In this document: piece by piece, positions 26,429-36,414 of the stretch | Numbering within the stretch: position 1 is the first letter of the stretch | Layout of the letters: each line of letters opens with the position of its first letter | Source: Pseudomonas sp. URMO17WK12:I2 | Lineage (GTDB): Bacteria; Pseudomonadota; Gammaproteobacteria; Pseudomonadales; Pseudomonadaceae | Direction: 5' to 3' | Length of the DNA: 64,000 nt | NCBI RefSeq assembly: GCF_003253735.1 | Contig: NZ_QKYW01000004.1 | Span: 432,326 to 496,325 of the forward strand | The notes under the pieces: generated by a model | Told to the model about the DNA's origin: nothing | The model's input: only the letters and a program-made list of their open reading frames with translations | Database searches by the model: none | Program-made: the position numbers and the translations under genes

Positions 26429-26674
26429 GGGCGGCTCCAGTAGAGGTCGGCAATTCTCGGGCTTTGGAAGGCACATACCGGACGAACACTTGATTGGCGG
26501 TCGTCTGCTTGAATGCTTCTGCAATAGCGCAGCTTTTTACGCTGAATGGAAAATAGTCACAAGTCGCAAAAAGGCAAAACGCCATGTCGGTGGGGATATG
26601 GCAATTGCATGGGCCTCGCTGCCACTGACCGGGCGATGTGGCACAGGTTCAAAAAGTGCGAGGGCAAGAAACGC

Positions 26675-26698
26675 AAAACCCGGGCAAGCCCGGGTTTT
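26675..26698 (-). terminator. Strong hairpin terminator after the Tim44-like gene
   Basis: AAAACCCGGGC (26675-26685) and GCCCGGGTTTT (26688-26698) are perfect complements, so on either strand the stem ends in T residues. It lies 17 bases beyond the Tim44-like stop codon. Confidence 0.85.
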
Positions 26699-26715
26699 GG
26701 TCGTCACGCTTGGGA

Positions 26716-27573
26716 TCAGCCGTTCTGGCGGATACCGGCGACCAGCCAGGGCTGGTTGTCGCCAACGGCACGCTCCAGGCGCCAGCTTTCGCTGAACACT
26801 TCGCCCTGGTCGAAGCGCGAAGTCTTCGATACACCGCTGAAGGTCAGGGTGGCGATGGTCTTGTCGGCGTGGTCGTCGACACCGTCCAGCTGCACGTCGA
26901 GGTTGTCGATGTAGGTGGACTGGAAGCCATCGCCCAGATCGGCGCGCTCGCGCTTGAGGAACTCCAGCAGTTGCGGGGTCACGAACTCGGCGATCTTGTC
27001 CATCTCGTTCGCGTCCCAGTGCTGTTGCAGGCTCAGGAAGTGCTCACGACCGGCATTGATGAAGCTTTGCTCGTTGAACCAGGCAGGTGCGTTGATCACC
27101 GGCTTGATTGCAGCAGCGCTGCTGCCACCGAAGATCGACGGCTGAGCTGGCTGCGGCTGGCCATGGGCCTCACGCTGGAAGGGTGCACCACCGGCAGCGG
27201 CGACGTTCGGCTGCTGCTTCTGGCGGCGAGCGGCCAGGAAGCGGAACAGCAGGAAGGCGATCAGGCCGAAGATCAGCATGTCCATGATCTGCAGGCCTTC
27301 GAAGCCGTCACCCATGAACATCGAGGCCAGCAGGCCACCGGCGGCCAGGCCGGCCAATGGGCCGAGCCAGCGCGAGGCACCGCTGGCGGCAGCCGGGGTA
27401 CGGCCTGGGGCTGCGGCGTTGGCGTTAGGTTGGGATGGCGGCGTGGCCTGGCGAGTCTGGTGGCTCGGCGCGGCGCCGAAGGATTTGCCGCCGCCCATAC
27501 GCTTGGCGTCGGCAGTCAAACTGAAGGACAGGCCCAGGCAAACTACCAGGGCGATGCTGAGGAAACGCTGCAT
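26716..27573 (-). CDS. Tim44-like domain membrane protein
   Basis: 285 residues from ATG 27573. Signal sequence MQRFLSIALVVCLGLSFSLTADA, then a Gly/Pro/Ala-rich linker, a membrane segment about 97-113 (MDMLIFGLIAFLLFRFLAA) and a C-terminal Tim44-like domain (about 155-285: FINAGREHFLSLQQHWDANEMDKIAEFVTPQL, ESWRLERAVGDNQPWLVAGI). Bacterial members are inner-membrane proteins with no firm function. The fold resembles NTF2 and may bind lipid or peptide. Confidence 0.85.
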   Translation of the reverse strand: MQRFLSIALVVCLGLSFSLTADAKRMGGGKSFGAAPSHQTRQATPPSQPNANAAAPGRTPAAASGASRWLGPLAGLAAGGLLASMFMGDGFEGLQIMDMLIFGLIAFLLFRFLAARRQKQQPNVAAAGGAPFQREAHGQPQPAQPSIFGGSSAAAIKPVINAPAWFNEQSFINAGREHFLSLQQHWDANEMDKIAEFVTPQLLEFLKRERADLGDGFQSTYIDNLDVQLDGVDDHADKTIATLTFSGVSKTSRFDQGEVFSESWRLERAVGDNQPWLVAGIRQNG

Positions 27574-27838
27574 TATCGGTTTTCTCTTGGTTATTGAAAC
27601 ACTGAGAGGCATCTTGCCCGTGGTGGGGCGGCATGACCAGCAACAGAATGTTTCGAGCTTTTGCCCAGCGAGGCGGCTTGCGCCGCGCCAGGTCAATGGA
27701 GGTGGGAGGTGAAACGGAACCAACAGGTTCCGTTTCAGTGCTCGGCGGCTGGTGCCTTAGCGCCAGTTCACGATCTTCATGCCAGGCTTTATCTGGTTTG
27801 ACTGCAAAAAAGGCAGAAGCGCCCGTTCGCCGATCCAC

Positions 27839-27890
27839 TGTGGGAGCGGGCCATGCGCGCTAGAAATCGCGGGCATGGCCCGCTCCCACA
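27839..27890. repeat. REP-like inverted doublet
   Basis: TGTGGGAGCGGGCCATGCGC faces GCGGGCATGGCCCGCTCCCACA across a short spacer. The same unit, with flanking GTTCGCC-ATCCAC, occurs at 15225-15276 and a half copy at 3603-3630. It sits in the 374-base gap 27574-27947, where no gene was seen. Confidence 0.8.
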
Positions 27891-27947
27891 TAACTGCGCC
27901 GATGCCGCTTTGCCCGTACGCATAACCGCAGGATCGTGAGCAGGCTC

Positions 27948-30149
27948 TTAGATGGCTTCGAGCTTGGCATAGGCCAGCATCAGCCACTTGCTGCCTTCAC
28001 TCTCGAAGTTCACCTGCACCCGCGCCTGGGGGCCCGAGCCCTCGAAATTGAGGATGGTGCCTTCGCCGAACAGCGAGTGCTGCACGCGCTGGCCGAGGTT
28101 GAACGGCGTGTCCGGCACGGCGCTGCCGGCGAACAGGCTGCTGCCGCTCATGCTGCGGCTGCCACTGCCGTAGGGGCGGCTGACGCTGTTGGACAGGCGC
28201 ACTTCCTGCACCAGGTGCGGCGGCACTTCGCGCACGAAACGCGAGACCTTGTTGTAGGTCTCGTTGCCATACAGGCGGCGGGTTTCCGCGTAGCTGATCA
28301 CCAGGTGGCGCATGGCCCGGGTGATGCCCACGTAGGCCAGGCGGCGTTCCTCCTCCAGGCGGCCGGGTTCTTCCAGGCTCATCTTGTGGGGGAACAGGCC
28401 CTCTTCCATGCCGACCAGGAACACCCGCGGGAACTCCAGGCCCTTGGCGCTGTGCAGGGTCATCATCTGCACGCTGTCCTCATGCTCGGCGGCCTGGGTG
28501 TCACCGGCTTCCAGCGAAGCGTGGTCGAGGAAGGCGGCCAACGGCGTTTGCGCTTCGTCACCGTCCTCACCCTCATAGGAGTCGAACGCGCGGGCGGCGG
28601 ACACCAGTTCCTCGAGGTTTTCCACGCGCGCCTGGGCCTTCTCACCCTTCTCGTCGCGGTGATAGGCAAGCAGGCCGGATTGTTCGATGACCAGCTGCGC
28701 CGTGCTGTGCAGCTGCATGCCCTCGACCTTCAACGCCAGGGTGTCGATCAGCTCGACGAAACCGTTCAGCGCGCTGGCGGCGCGGCCGGCGATCACCTTG
28801 GTGCCGACCGCTTCGTGCAGCGCGGCCCACATCGACAGGTCGTTGGCGCGGGCGAACTGGCGTAGGGTTTCCACCGTCTTCTCGCCGATGCCACGGGCCG
28901 GCACGTTGATCACCCGCTCCAGCGCCGCGTCGTTGCCGCGCTGGTGGATCAGGCGCAGGTAGGCCATGGCGTTCTTGATTTCCGCACGTTCGAAGAAGCG
29001 CTGGCCGCCGTAGATGCGGTAGGGAATCTTCTCGCGCAGCAGCGCTTCTTCCAGCACCCGCGACTGGGCGTTGGAGCGGTAGAGGATGGCGATGTCGCTG
29101 CGCCGCAGGCCGTCCTTGCGCAGGGCGTCCTCGATGGTCTCGACCACGTAGCGCGCTTCGTCGTGTTCGTTGAAGGCGGCGTACAGGCTGATCAGGTCGC
29201 CGTCGCCGACATCGGTGCGCAGCTCCTTGCCCAGGCGCCCCTGGTTGTTGGCGATCAGCGCGTTGGCGGCGTTGAGGATGTTCGCCGTGGAGCGGTAGTT
29301 CTGCTCCAGGCGGATGATCTCGGCGTCGGCGAAGTCGCTGTCGAACTGCTGGATGTTCTCGATCTTGGCGCCGCGCCAGCCGTAGATCGACTGGTCGTCG
29401 TCGCCCACCACCATCAGGCTTTCGCCGCCCATGGCGAGAAAGCGAAGCCAGGCGTACTGCACGGCGTTGGTGTCCTGGAACTCGTCGACCAGGATGTGCC
29501 GGAAGCGCTTCTGGTAGTGCGCCAAGAGGCCGGCGTTGTTGCGCCACAGGTCGAGGGCGCGCAGCAGCAGTTCGGCGAAGTCGATCACCCCGGCACGCGC
29601 ACAGGCGGCCTCGTAGGCTTCGTAGATGCTGCGCATGGTGGCCAGGAACAGGTCGCCACTGGCCTGGATGCCGGCCGGGCGAATGCCTTCGTCCTTCTGG
29701 CCGTTGATGAACCACTGCGCCTGCTTGGCCGGCCAGCGCTGCTCATCCAGGCCCAGCTCGCGGATCACCCGCTTGATCAGCCGCTGCTGGTCGTCGGAGT
29801 CGAGAATCTGGAAGTTCTCGACCAGCTTGGCTTCCTGCCAGTGCGCACGCAGCAGGCGGTGCGCCAGGCCGTGGAAGGTGCCGACCCACATGCCGGCCGG
29901 GCTCTGGCCCAGCACGTCCTCGATGCGATGGCGCATCTCGGCCGCGGCCTTGTTGGTGAAGGTCACCGACAGGATGCTGTGCGGCGAGACGTCCAGGCGC
30001 TGGATCAGAAAGGCGATGCGGTGCACCAGCACGCGGGTCTTGCCGGAGCCGGCACCGGCCAGCACCAACTGATGACCGGGCGGCGTGGTGACCGCATGGT
30101 GCTGGGCTGGGTTGAGAGAGCTGAGTCGCTGATCGAGGTCATTTTGCAT
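27948..30149 (-). CDS. uvrD: DNA helicase II (UvrD)
   Basis: 733 residues, as expected for UvrD. SF1A helicase motifs: Q motif LNPAQHHAV, Walker A LAGAGSGKT, motif II VDEFQDTN, motif III VVGDDDQSIYGWRGA, motif IV, motif V LHSAKGLEF, motif VI VGITRAM. The C-terminal Tudor-like tail (FNLGQRVQHSLFGEGTILNFEG) binds RNA polymerase in E. coli UvrD. It unwinds DNA 3'-5' in nucleotide-excision and mismatch repair. The housekeeping gene marks the left boundary of the auxin-catabolic region. Confidence 0.97.
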   Translation of the reverse strand: MQNDLDQRLSSLNPAQHHAVTTPPGHQLVLAGAGSGKTRVLVHRIAFLIQRLDVSPHSILSVTFTNKAAAEMRHRIEDVLGQSPAGMWVGTFHGLAHRLLRAHWQEAKLVENFQILDSDDQQRLIKRVIRELGLDEQRWPAKQAQWFINGQKDEGIRPAGIQASGDLFLATMRSIYEAYEAACARAGVIDFAELLLRALDLWRNNAGLLAHYQKRFRHILVDEFQDTNAVQYAWLRFLAMGGESLMVVGDDDQSIYGWRGAKIENIQQFDSDFADAEIIRLEQNYRSTANILNAANALIANNQGRLGKELRTDVGDGDLISLYAAFNEHDEARYVVETIEDALRKDGLRRSDIAILYRSNAQSRVLEEALLREKIPYRIYGGQRFFERAEIKNAMAYLRLIHQRGNDAALERVINVPARGIGEKTVETLRQFARANDLSMWAALHEAVGTKVIAGRAASALNGFVELIDTLALKVEGMQLHSTAQLVIEQSGLLAYHRDEKGEKAQARVENLEELVSAARAFDSYEGEDGDEAQTPLAAFLDHASLEAGDTQAAEHEDSVQMMTLHSAKGLEFPRVFLVGMEEGLFPHKMSLEEPGRLEEERRLAYVGITRAMRHLVISYAETRRLYGNETYNKVSRFVREVPPHLVQEVRLSNSVSRPYGSGSRSMSGSSLFAGSAVPDTPFNLGQRVQHSLFGEGTILNFEGSGPQARVQVNFESEGSKWLMLAYAKLEAI

Positions 30150-30239
30150 CGCGGCATTCTAGGGGGGCGACGCAGGTAGGGCAAACGCTGCTGATGGCGA
30201 CGTGACCAGCTGTCGGCCTGGGCCACCAGGCGGCGGCGA

Positions 30240-30716
30240 TCAGTGTTCCGGCAGGTTGGCGAAAATACTCGCCAGCACCTGGTTGAGCTTGCGCAGCTGG
30301 GCTTCGGAAAGGCCCTCGAAACTCTTGTGGAACAGCTCGTCGGTGAGCTCGTGCATGGCGAAGAACGCCTTGCGCCCGGCTTCCGTGAGGGTGACCTGGG
30401 TCACGCGGCCGTCCTGGGCGCTCTGGCTGGTTTCCACCAGGCCATCGTCCTTCATGCGGTAGACGATCTTGGTGATGGTCGACAGCTTGGCCACGGCGTG
30501 TTCGGAAATTTCCGAAATGCTCGAATTGTCGTTCTCGAACAGGATGTTGAGCACCCGCCAGCGCGGGATGTCGAGGTCGATGCGCTTGAGCAGTTTTTCC
30601 ATGGCCAGGGAGTAGCGGCCATACACGCGCGCCAGCCAGTAGAAGGGAAATTCTTCCTTGTGGAAGTCTTCGCTGGCGGGGTTGTAGCGGCTGCGGCGTT
30701 TCTTGGCGCTGGACAT
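30240..30716 (-). CDS. iacR: MarR-family regulator, candidate IacR
   Basis: 158 residues with the MarR winged helix: DIPRWRVLNILFENDNSSISEISEHAVAKLSTITKIVYRMKDDGLVE, then wing DGRVTQVTLTEAGRKAF. IacR of the auxin-degradation cluster is a MarR repressor released by IAA, and this is the only MarR gene in the region, so it is the best candidate. It is, however, about 8.7 kb from iacH across the transport genes and on the opposite strand. The symbol is inferred from context. Confidence 0.6.
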   Translation of the reverse strand: MSSAKKRRSRYNPASEDFHKEEFPFYWLARVYGRYSLAMEKLLKRIDLDIPRWRVLNILFENDNSSISEISEHAVAKLSTITKIVYRMKDDGLVETSQSAQDGRVTQVTLTEAGRKAFFAMHELTDELFHKSFEGLSEAQLRKLNQVLASIFANLPEH

Positions 30717-30952
30717 GAATGGGCTGCTTTATGAAAGTCGGCGGGCAATCATAGACATTTCTACTAATTCCGGCACCCGTCGGGCCATGCGGGCTGCGCG
30801 TCAGGGTGACGCATTGTTGCTGCCCTGCCACCTTTGATGCGCTGTTTGCGCGGGATGGCCGGGCGGCTCAGTGTGTGGCCCCGGGCGTGATACAGGCTTG
30901 TCATTGCCTGCCAGAAATTGTGCGTTTTCAGCCACGGCGGCAACGCAGCGGC

Positions 30953-31855
30953 TCAGCCGTGCTGGGTTTGTACCCGGTAGTCGCGAGGCGAGACGCCGTA
31001 CTGGCGCTTGAATACCCGGGAGAAGTGCGCCGAATCGCTGAAGCCCCACTTGTAGGCGATGGTGGTGATGCGCAGGGCGTCGTCGAGCAGGTCGCGGGTG
31101 CTGCATTCCAGGCGCTGGCGCTGTACGTAGCGGCAGATGCTGTCGCCATCGATCTCGAATTGCCGGTACAACTGACGCACCGAGATGTTCAGCCGCGCTG
31201 CCAGCTCGGCGGGCGAGGGCGCATGGGGTAGGGATTCCTGGATCAGCTGCTCGGCCATGCGCCGCAGCGGGCGGCCGCGCGGGCTGTCGGTACTGTCCTG
31301 CAGGCACGGCTGCAGCAGGCTGATCAGCGCATCCTGTACTGCCGCGCCATCCTGGGCGTCGCTGTGTTCGGCTTGAGGCTCGGCGATCTGAGCCAGCAGC
31401 CCGGCCAGCACACGACCGCTGAGGTTGGTGTGCGGCACTTTGCCAAAGCGCTTGGTCCTGGCCGGCAGGGCGCGATCCAGGGTACGTCGGCACAGGTGCA
31501 CCGACAGTTGATGCACCAGGCCCTGGGGGCACATCTCGAAGGTTTTCGCCGAGTCCAGCAGGGCGATGTCGCCGGGCTGCAGCACGAACTGCTGCTGATC
31601 ATGGTTGATCGCCATGACCCCCTCACGCTGCATCACCAGAAAATAGAACTGGTCTTCGCCGCGATCCTGATTGGCCTGTTGGCGACAGATCGACCGGGCG
31701 TTGACGTGGATATCGGCAACGCTCAGACCACCCAGGTCGCGATGACTGATATCACCGATGAATGGGCTCTGCGCACGCTGGGTAACGAAGCGGCCACACA
31801 CGGCGCTCACGGCCTGGTTCCAGTGATCGAAATCGTGGGTTTTTTGCAGGTTCAC
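30953..31855 (-). CDS. AraC-family regulator, FeaR-like
   Basis: 300 residues from a GTG at 31855 with GAGG 7 bases upstream. N-terminal AraC_binding_2-type sensor (about 30-180, with DQFYFLVMQREGVMAINHDQQQFVLQPGDIALLDS), then two helix-turn-helix motifs (PAELAARLNISVRQLYRQFE; ITTIAYKWGFSDSAHFSRVFKRQYGVSPRDYR). It resembles FeaR, which activates aromatic-amine and phenylacetaldehyde oxidation genes. The FeaB-like dehydrogenase at 50349 is a logical target. It is the distal gene of the leftward set. Confidence 0.85.
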   Translation of the reverse strand: MNLQKTHDFDHWNQAVSAVCGRFVTQRAQSPFIGDISHRDLGGLSVADIHVNARSICRQQANQDRGEDQFYFLVMQREGVMAINHDQQQFVLQPGDIALLDSAKTFEMCPQGLVHQLSVHLCRRTLDRALPARTKRFGKVPHTNLSGRVLAGLLAQIAEPQAEHSDAQDGAAVQDALISLLQPCLQDSTDSPRGRPLRRMAEQLIQESLPHAPSPAELAARLNISVRQLYRQFEIDGDSICRYVQRQRLECSTRDLLDDALRITTIAYKWGFSDSAHFSRVFKRQYGVSPRDYRVQTQHG

Positions 31856-31979
31856 GGGGCACCTCGAGGGCTTCTTCTAATCGTTATAGTGCGTAACTGT
31901 GCAGATACTGCACACATTACTAATCACGAGAATATTCAAGCATTTCTCGGGCCATAAAGCGTTTGCCGATGCGCCTGGT

Positions 31980-32747
31980 CTACCAGGGCAATGGGCGTTC
32001 GGCGCGCAGTTTGCGCACCATGGCGGCGAAGAAGGTGTCGGCGAAGCCGCTGTCGCGGATCAGCATGGCGGTCAGGCCGGCACATTTTTCGGCGACGCCT
32101 TCGCCCAGCGGGTTGTCCTCACCACCCAGGGCGCCGGCGGCGCACTGGTTTTCGGCGGCGCGCTGCACGGTCCAGAGCAGGAAGAAGGTCTTCTCGATGC
32201 TGCTCTCGCCCACCGCGATGCCATGGTTGCGCAGCACCAGGATGTGCTTGTCGCCGAGGCTTGCGATCATCCGCGTCTTCTCGTCATCGAACAGGGTGAT
32301 GCCTTCGAAGCTGTGATAGCCGATACGGCCGTAGAGCTGGGCGCCGTAGAAGTCGTCGTGGGTGAAACCGCGCTTTTTCTGCACCACGGCGCTGATTGGC
32401 GTGGTGTGGGTGTGGATCACGCACTGGATGTCATCGCGGGCGCCGTGCACGGCGCTGTGCAGGGCGAAGCCGGCCGGGTTGCCATGGTAGTCCGAGGGCT
32501 CCAGCTTGTTACCGTGCAGGTCGACCTTGAGCAGGTTGGCCGGGGTGATTTCGCTGTAGTTGAGGCCGAACGGATTGACCAGGTAGTGGTGCGCCGGGCC
32601 GGGCAGGCGCGCGGAGATGTGGTTGAAGATGGTCTCGGTCCAGCCGAAGTAATCCACCAGGTGATAGCAATGGGCGAGCTTGACGCGCAGCACCCACTCT
32701 TCGTCGCTGCAGTGGGCGGGTTTGCCGGTAGGGTGAGTGGCGTTCAT
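31980..32747 (-). CDS. Class II aldolase/adducin family protein
   Basis: 255 residues with AGGAGG before the ATG. The class II aldolase fold is shown by TIFNHISARLPG, the metal-binding HTHTTPISAVVQ (H-x-H) and LRNHGIAVGESS (third His). Members cleave or isomerise 2-keto-3-hydroxy or sugar-phosphate compounds with a divalent metal; many catabolic ones are decarboxylases or aldolases of small aromatic-derived acids. It is 15 bases after the ketopantoate-reductase-like gene, so the pair is probably co-transcribed. Its substrate is not known. Confidence 0.85.
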   Translation of the reverse strand: MNATHPTGKPAHCSDEEWVLRVKLAHCYHLVDYFGWTETIFNHISARLPGPAHHYLVNPFGLNYSEITPANLLKVDLHGNKLEPSDYHGNPAGFALHSAVHGARDDIQCVIHTHTTPISAVVQKKRGFTHDDFYGAQLYGRIGYHSFEGITLFDDEKTRMIASLGDKHILVLRNHGIAVGESSIEKTFFLLWTVQRAAENQCAAGALGGEDNPLGEGVAEKCAGLTAMLIRDSGFADTFFAAMVRKLRAERPLPW

Positions 32748-32762
32748 GGGCGGCCTCCTGAG

Positions 32763-33755
32763 TCAGTGAGTGGTTGGCTGTTCGCCGCGAAAGCGCGCCA
32801 GCGTGAGAATGTCCTGGGTGACCGGCATGCTGAGCCCCTGGTAGCCGGCCAGCTCGACCACCGCATCACCAATGGCTGCCAGTTCCAGTGGGCGGCCGTG
32901 CTGGTAGTCCTGCAGCATCGAGGTGCGCACCGCGCCCATCTCGGCGCCCAGCCTCATGAAGGTCTCCGGGTCGAAGGTGATGCGCGCGCCGTAGGCGGCG
33001 GCGATCAGCAGGGTTTCCTGAATGATCTTGGCGGTTACGCCGCGCAGGTCGGCGCGGCCATACAACTGCTCCAGGGTCGCGCCGGTGACCACCGACAGCG
33101 GATTGGAGCTGAGGTTGGCGATGATCTTGGTCCACAGCGGGTCGCGAATATGCTCGCTGGCGCGCGCTTCGATACCGGCCCGTTCGACCAGTGCGCGAAT
33201 CCAGTCCAGGCGCTCGCTGGGTTGCCCGTTCGGCTCGCCGAGAATCATCAGGTGTGGGTTGTTCGAACGGGCCGCGCCGGGCGCCTCGCTCTCGGCGGTG
33301 ATGAACACCACGCAGCCGAGTATCCGCTGCAGATCGAGCGCCGCGCTGAGCGCACCGTCCGGATCCACGGCCCGCACCCGGCGCTCGGCGAAACGCCCCG
33401 GCAGGCCATGGAAGTACCACCAGGGCACGCCGTTGACCACCGGCACCACCACGGTTTCCGGGCCGATCAGCGGCCCGAGCGTGGGCAGCAGGTCGGCCAG
33501 TGCTGGCGCCTTGGTGCAGATGAAGATCAGCTCCTGCTCGTCCAGTTCGGCGCAGCTGTCGCTGGCGTTCACCGGGCTGTGGTGGCTGCCGTCGAGGTCG
33601 CTCAGGCGCACACCGTTGGCACGCAGCGCCGCCAGGGTTTGCCCGCGGGCCAGTACGCTGACCGGTTGGCCACCGGCACCGAGCCGCGCGGCCAGGGTGC
33701 AGCCGATGGCGCCGGCGCCGACGATGCACACGCGGCGGTTGGTGGGTGATGACAT
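32763..33755 (-). CDS. Ketopantoate reductase (PanE/ApbA)-family oxidoreductase
   Basis: 330 residues. N-terminal Rossmann fold VCIVGAGAIGCTLAARLGAGG (9-29) for NADP, the KAPAL catalytic-lysine segment (ICTKAPALADLLP), and a C-terminal helical domain (LWTKIIANLSSNPLSVVTGATLEQL). AGGGA precedes the ATG. In a catabolic context such paralogues reduce a 2-keto acid rather than make pantoate. It follows the ABC transporter genes and precedes the class II aldolase gene. Confidence 0.85.
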   Translation of the reverse strand: MSSPTNRRVCIVGAGAIGCTLAARLGAGGQPVSVLARGQTLAALRANGVRLSDLDGSHHSPVNASDSCAELDEQELIFICTKAPALADLLPTLGPLIGPETVVVPVVNGVPWWYFHGLPGRFAERRVRAVDPDGALSAALDLQRILGCVVFITAESEAPGAARSNNPHLMILGEPNGQPSERLDWIRALVERAGIEARASEHIRDPLWTKIIANLSSNPLSVVTGATLEQLYGRADLRGVTAKIIQETLLIAAAYGARITFDPETFMRLGAEMGAVRTSMLQDYQHGRPLELAAIGDAVVELAGYQGLSMPVTQDILTLARFRGEQPTTH

Positions 33756-33800
33756 GGCGATTCCCTTTGGCCAGTGTGTTGAAGTGAGTGGCGCCGAGGG

Positions 33801-33842
33801 TCTGTACGAAAAGTCTCCGAGTGCAGGTACTTTTCGTACAGA
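33801..33842. repeat. Perfect 14-bp inverted repeat
   Basis: TCTGTACGAAAAGT (33801-33814) and ACTTTTCGTACAGA (33829-33842) flank a 14-base loop. It lies between livF and the ketopantoate-reductase-like gene, both leftward. It could be an attenuating or RNA-stabilising hairpin dividing transporter and enzyme genes, or a small dispersed repeat. There is no T-run, so it is not a typical terminator. Confidence 0.8.
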
Positions 33843-33844
33843 GC

Positions 33845-34615
33845 CTAGCCGGCGAGCATCTCCTGATGCTTGCTGGCCAGCCCCAGGTAGGCCTCGATCA
33901 CCCGAGGGTCATCGGCCAGTTCGGCGGCCGGGCCCTGCATGGCGATCTGACCGGTTTCCAGCACGTAGGCGTAGTCGGCCACGCGCAGGGCCGCACGGGC
34001 GTTCTGCTCCACCAGCAGGATCGATACGCCCTGCCGGCGCAGGTCGGCGATGATCCGGAAGATCTCCCGGGTGATCAGTGGCGCCAGGCCCAGGCTCGGT
34101 TCGTCGAGCATCAGCAGCTTGGGCTTGGCCATCAGCGCGCGGCCCACGGCGAGCATCTGCCGCTCGCCGCCGGAGAGCGTGGCGGCCAGTTGCCCGCGGC
34201 GCTCGTGCAGGCGCGGGAACAGGCCATAGACCTCGTTCAAGGTCCTGCGCCAGTCACGGTCGCCCTGGCGCACGCGCTGGAAGGCGCCAAGCTGCAGGTT
34301 GTCTTCCACGCTCATGCTGTTGAACAGCTCACGCTTCTCCGGCACCAGGCCCAGGCCGCGGCCGACCAGCACCTCGACTTCCGGGACGGCTTCCAGCGTG
34401 CCGTCGAAATTCACCTGCCCACGGGAGCCGAGCACGCCCATGATCGCCGACAGCAGGGTGGTCTTGCCGGCACCGTTGGGGCCGATCACGGTGACGATCT
34501 GCCCTTCGCCGACGGTCAGGCTGGCGTTGCTCAGCGCCTCGACCTTGCCGTAGGCCACGCACAGGTCCTTCACGTCGAGCAGGGTGTTACCGGGTTGATT
34601 GCTCATCGTCTTCAC
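33845..34615 (-). CDS. livF: LivF-type ABC transporter ATPase
   Basis: 256 residues: Walker [11 protein letters not shown]-loop, signature [16 protein letters not shown], Walker [15 protein letters not shown]-loop [10 protein letters not shown]. The LivF subclass is recognised by [21 protein letters not shown] and [17 protein letters not shown]. The ATG overlaps the stop of the fused permease/ATPase gene by 4 bases. It powers import together with the proteins encoded at 34612, 36411 and 37561. By family the substrates are branched-chain amino acids or other amides and aromatic acids; here an indolic or amide substrate is plausible. Confidence 0.9.
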   Translation of the reverse strand: MKTMSNQPGNTLLDVKDLCVAYGKVEALSNASLTVGEGQIVTVIGPNGAGKTTLLSAIMGVLGSRGQVNFDGTLEAVPEVEVLVGRGLGLVPEKRELFNSMSVEDNLQLGAFQRVRQGDRDWRRTLNEVYGLFPRLHERRGQLAATLSGGERQMLAVGRALMAKPKLLMLDEPSLGLAPLITREIFRIIADLRRQGVSILLVEQNARAALRVADYAYVLETGQIAMQGPAAELADDPRVIEAYLGLASKHQEMLAG

Positions 34616-36414
34616 TCCGCTGCGCCCAGGTAGGCTTCGAGTACCGCCGGGTTTTTCTGCACGTCGTCCGGCAGGCCTTCGGCGATCTTCTGGCCGAATT
34701 CCATCACCACCACGCGATCCACCAGGCCCATCACGAAGTCCATGTCGTGCTCCACCAGGAGGATCGCCATGCCTTCGCCGCGCAGCTTGCGCAGCAGCTC
34801 GGCGAGCGCCTGTTTCTCCTTGTGGCGCAGGCCGGCGGCGGGCTCATCGAGCAGCAGCAGGCAGGGGTCGGCGCACAACGCGCGGGCGATTTCCAGGATG
34901 CGTTGCTGGCCCAGCGCCAGGCTGCCGGCTTCCTCGTAGAGGTAGTCGCCGAGGCCGACGCGCTCCAGCTGGCGCCGCGCTTCACGCAGCAGCTCGGCTT
35001 CCTCGCCGCGCTCGCTGTGCAGCAGCGCCGGCACGATGCCCTTGTCGCCGCGCAGGTGCGCGCCGATGGCCACGTTCTCCAGCACGCTCATGGTCGGCAG
35101 CAGCTTCACGTGCTGGAAGGTGCGGCTCATGCCCAGCCGGGCGATGCGCCGCGAGGCGATGCCGTTGATGCGCTGGCCAAGGAACAGCACCTCGCCTTCG
35201 GTGGGGAAATCCACTCCGGAGATCTGGTTGAACAGCGTGCTCTTGCCGGCGCCGTTGGGGCCGATCAGGGCAAGGATCTCGCCGGCATGGATGCTCAGGT
35301 TCATGCGGTCGTTGGCCACCAGGCCGCCGAAGCGCTTGGTCACCTCGCGGGCTTCGAGAATCAGCTCGCCGCCCGCCGGCAACTGCCGCCGCGGCAATGC
35401 TGGCGGCTGTTCATCGGCCCTGGGCGCACCGCTGCCCTGGCGCCAGCGGGCCGGGGTCAGGCGCAGCAGCAACGGCCACAGGCCGCCCGGCGCGCGCTGC
35501 ATGAGCAGCACGATAAGCAGGCCGAAGACGATGGTTTCGTAGTTGCCCTGGCTGCCCAGCAGCAGCGGCAGCCAGTCCTGCAGCCACTGCTTGAGCAGGG
35601 TCAGGATGCCGGCACCGAGCATGGCGCCCCAGACGCTGCCCACGCCGCCGATCAGCGCCATGAACAGGTACTCGATGCCCATGTGCAGGCCGAACGGCGT
35701 GGGGTTCACGAAGCGCTGGTTGTGGGCGTACAGCCAGCCGGAAAGCGCGGCCAGCAGCGCCGAGATGACGAAGATCACCATCTTCGCGCGGAAGGTATTG
35801 ACGCCCATCGACTCGGCCATCACCTGGCCGCCCTTGAGGGCACGAATCGCCCGGCCCTCGCGGGAGTTGAGCAGGTTCTGCACCAGCAGCATGGCCAGCA
35901 GCAGGATCACCCAGATCAGGTAGAACATCTTCCAGCCCTTATCCAGCACCAGGCCGAACAGCGAGATGGGCGGCAGGCCGCTCATGCCGGTGTGGCCGCC
36001 AAGGCCGTCGAGGGTGCCGAACAGGTAGTAGAGGGAGATGCCCCAGGCGATGGTGCCCAGCGGCAGGTAATGGCCGGACAGCTTCAGGGTCAGCGCGCCG
36101 AGCAGCAGCGCCACCGTGGCGGTCAGGGTGATGCCGACCAGCAGCGCCAGCCAGGGCGAACCACCGGCCCAGGCCAGCCAGGTGGGCAATTGCTCAGTGG
36201 CGGTCAGGTAGGCACTGGTATAGGCGCCGAGGCCGACGAACGCCGCCTGGCCGAAGCTGGTCATGCCGCCAACGCCGGTGAGCAGCACCAGACCGAGCAC
36301 CACCAGGGTGTACAGGCCGATGTAGTTGAGCAGGGTGATCTGGAAGGTCGGCAGCGCCAGGGGGGCGAGGCCGAGCAGCAGGACGAAAACGAACAGCAGG
36401 GCGCGCAGGTTCAT
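34612..36414 (-). CDS. Fused LivM permease-LivG ATPase
   Basis: 600 residues in one open frame. Residues 1-310 are a LivM-type permease with about eight to ten helices ([40 protein letters not shown]). A linker (about 320-350, proline and arginine rich) leads to a LivG-type ATPase with Walker [10 protein letters not shown] (385-393), signature [15 protein letters not shown] and Walker [12 protein letters not shown]. The two subunits are usually separate proteins. Both ends overlap neighbours by 4 bases (livH and livF). The fusion is known in some related transporters. Confidence 0.9.
   Translation of the reverse strand: MNLRALLFVFVLLLGLAPLALPTFQITLLNYIGLYTLVVLGLVLLTGVGGMTSFGQAAFVGLGAYTSAYLTATEQLPTWLAWAGGSPWLALLVGITLTATVALLLGALTLKLSGHYLPLGTIAWGISLYYLFGTLDGLGGHTGMSGLPPISLFGLVLDKGWKMFYLIWVILLLAMLLVQNLLNSREGRAIRALKGGQVMAESMGVNTFRAKMVIFVISALLAALSGWLYAHNQRFVNPTPFGLHMGIEYLFMALIGGVGSVWGAMLGAGILTLLKQWLQDWLPLLLGSQGNYETIVFGLLIVLLMQRAPGGLWPLLLRLTPARWRQGSGAPRADEQPPALPRRQLPAGGELILEAREVTKRFGGLVANDRMNLSIHAGEILALIGPNGAGKSTLFNQISGVDFPTEGEVLFLGQRINGIASRRIARLGMSRTFQHVKLLPTMSVLENVAIGAHLRGDKGIVPALLHSERGEEAELLREARRQLERVGLGDYLYEEAGSLALGQQRILEIARALCADPCLLLLDEPAAGLRHKEKQALAELLRKLRGEGMAILLVEHDMDFVMGLVDRVVVMEFGQKIAEGLPDDVQKNPAVLEAYLGAAE

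Noticed and set aside
34612..36414. LivM-LivG fusion as a sequencing frameshift artefact
   Set aside because: The frame is continuous with a sensible linker and no internal start or stop; such fusions exist, although only re-sequencing could prove it.
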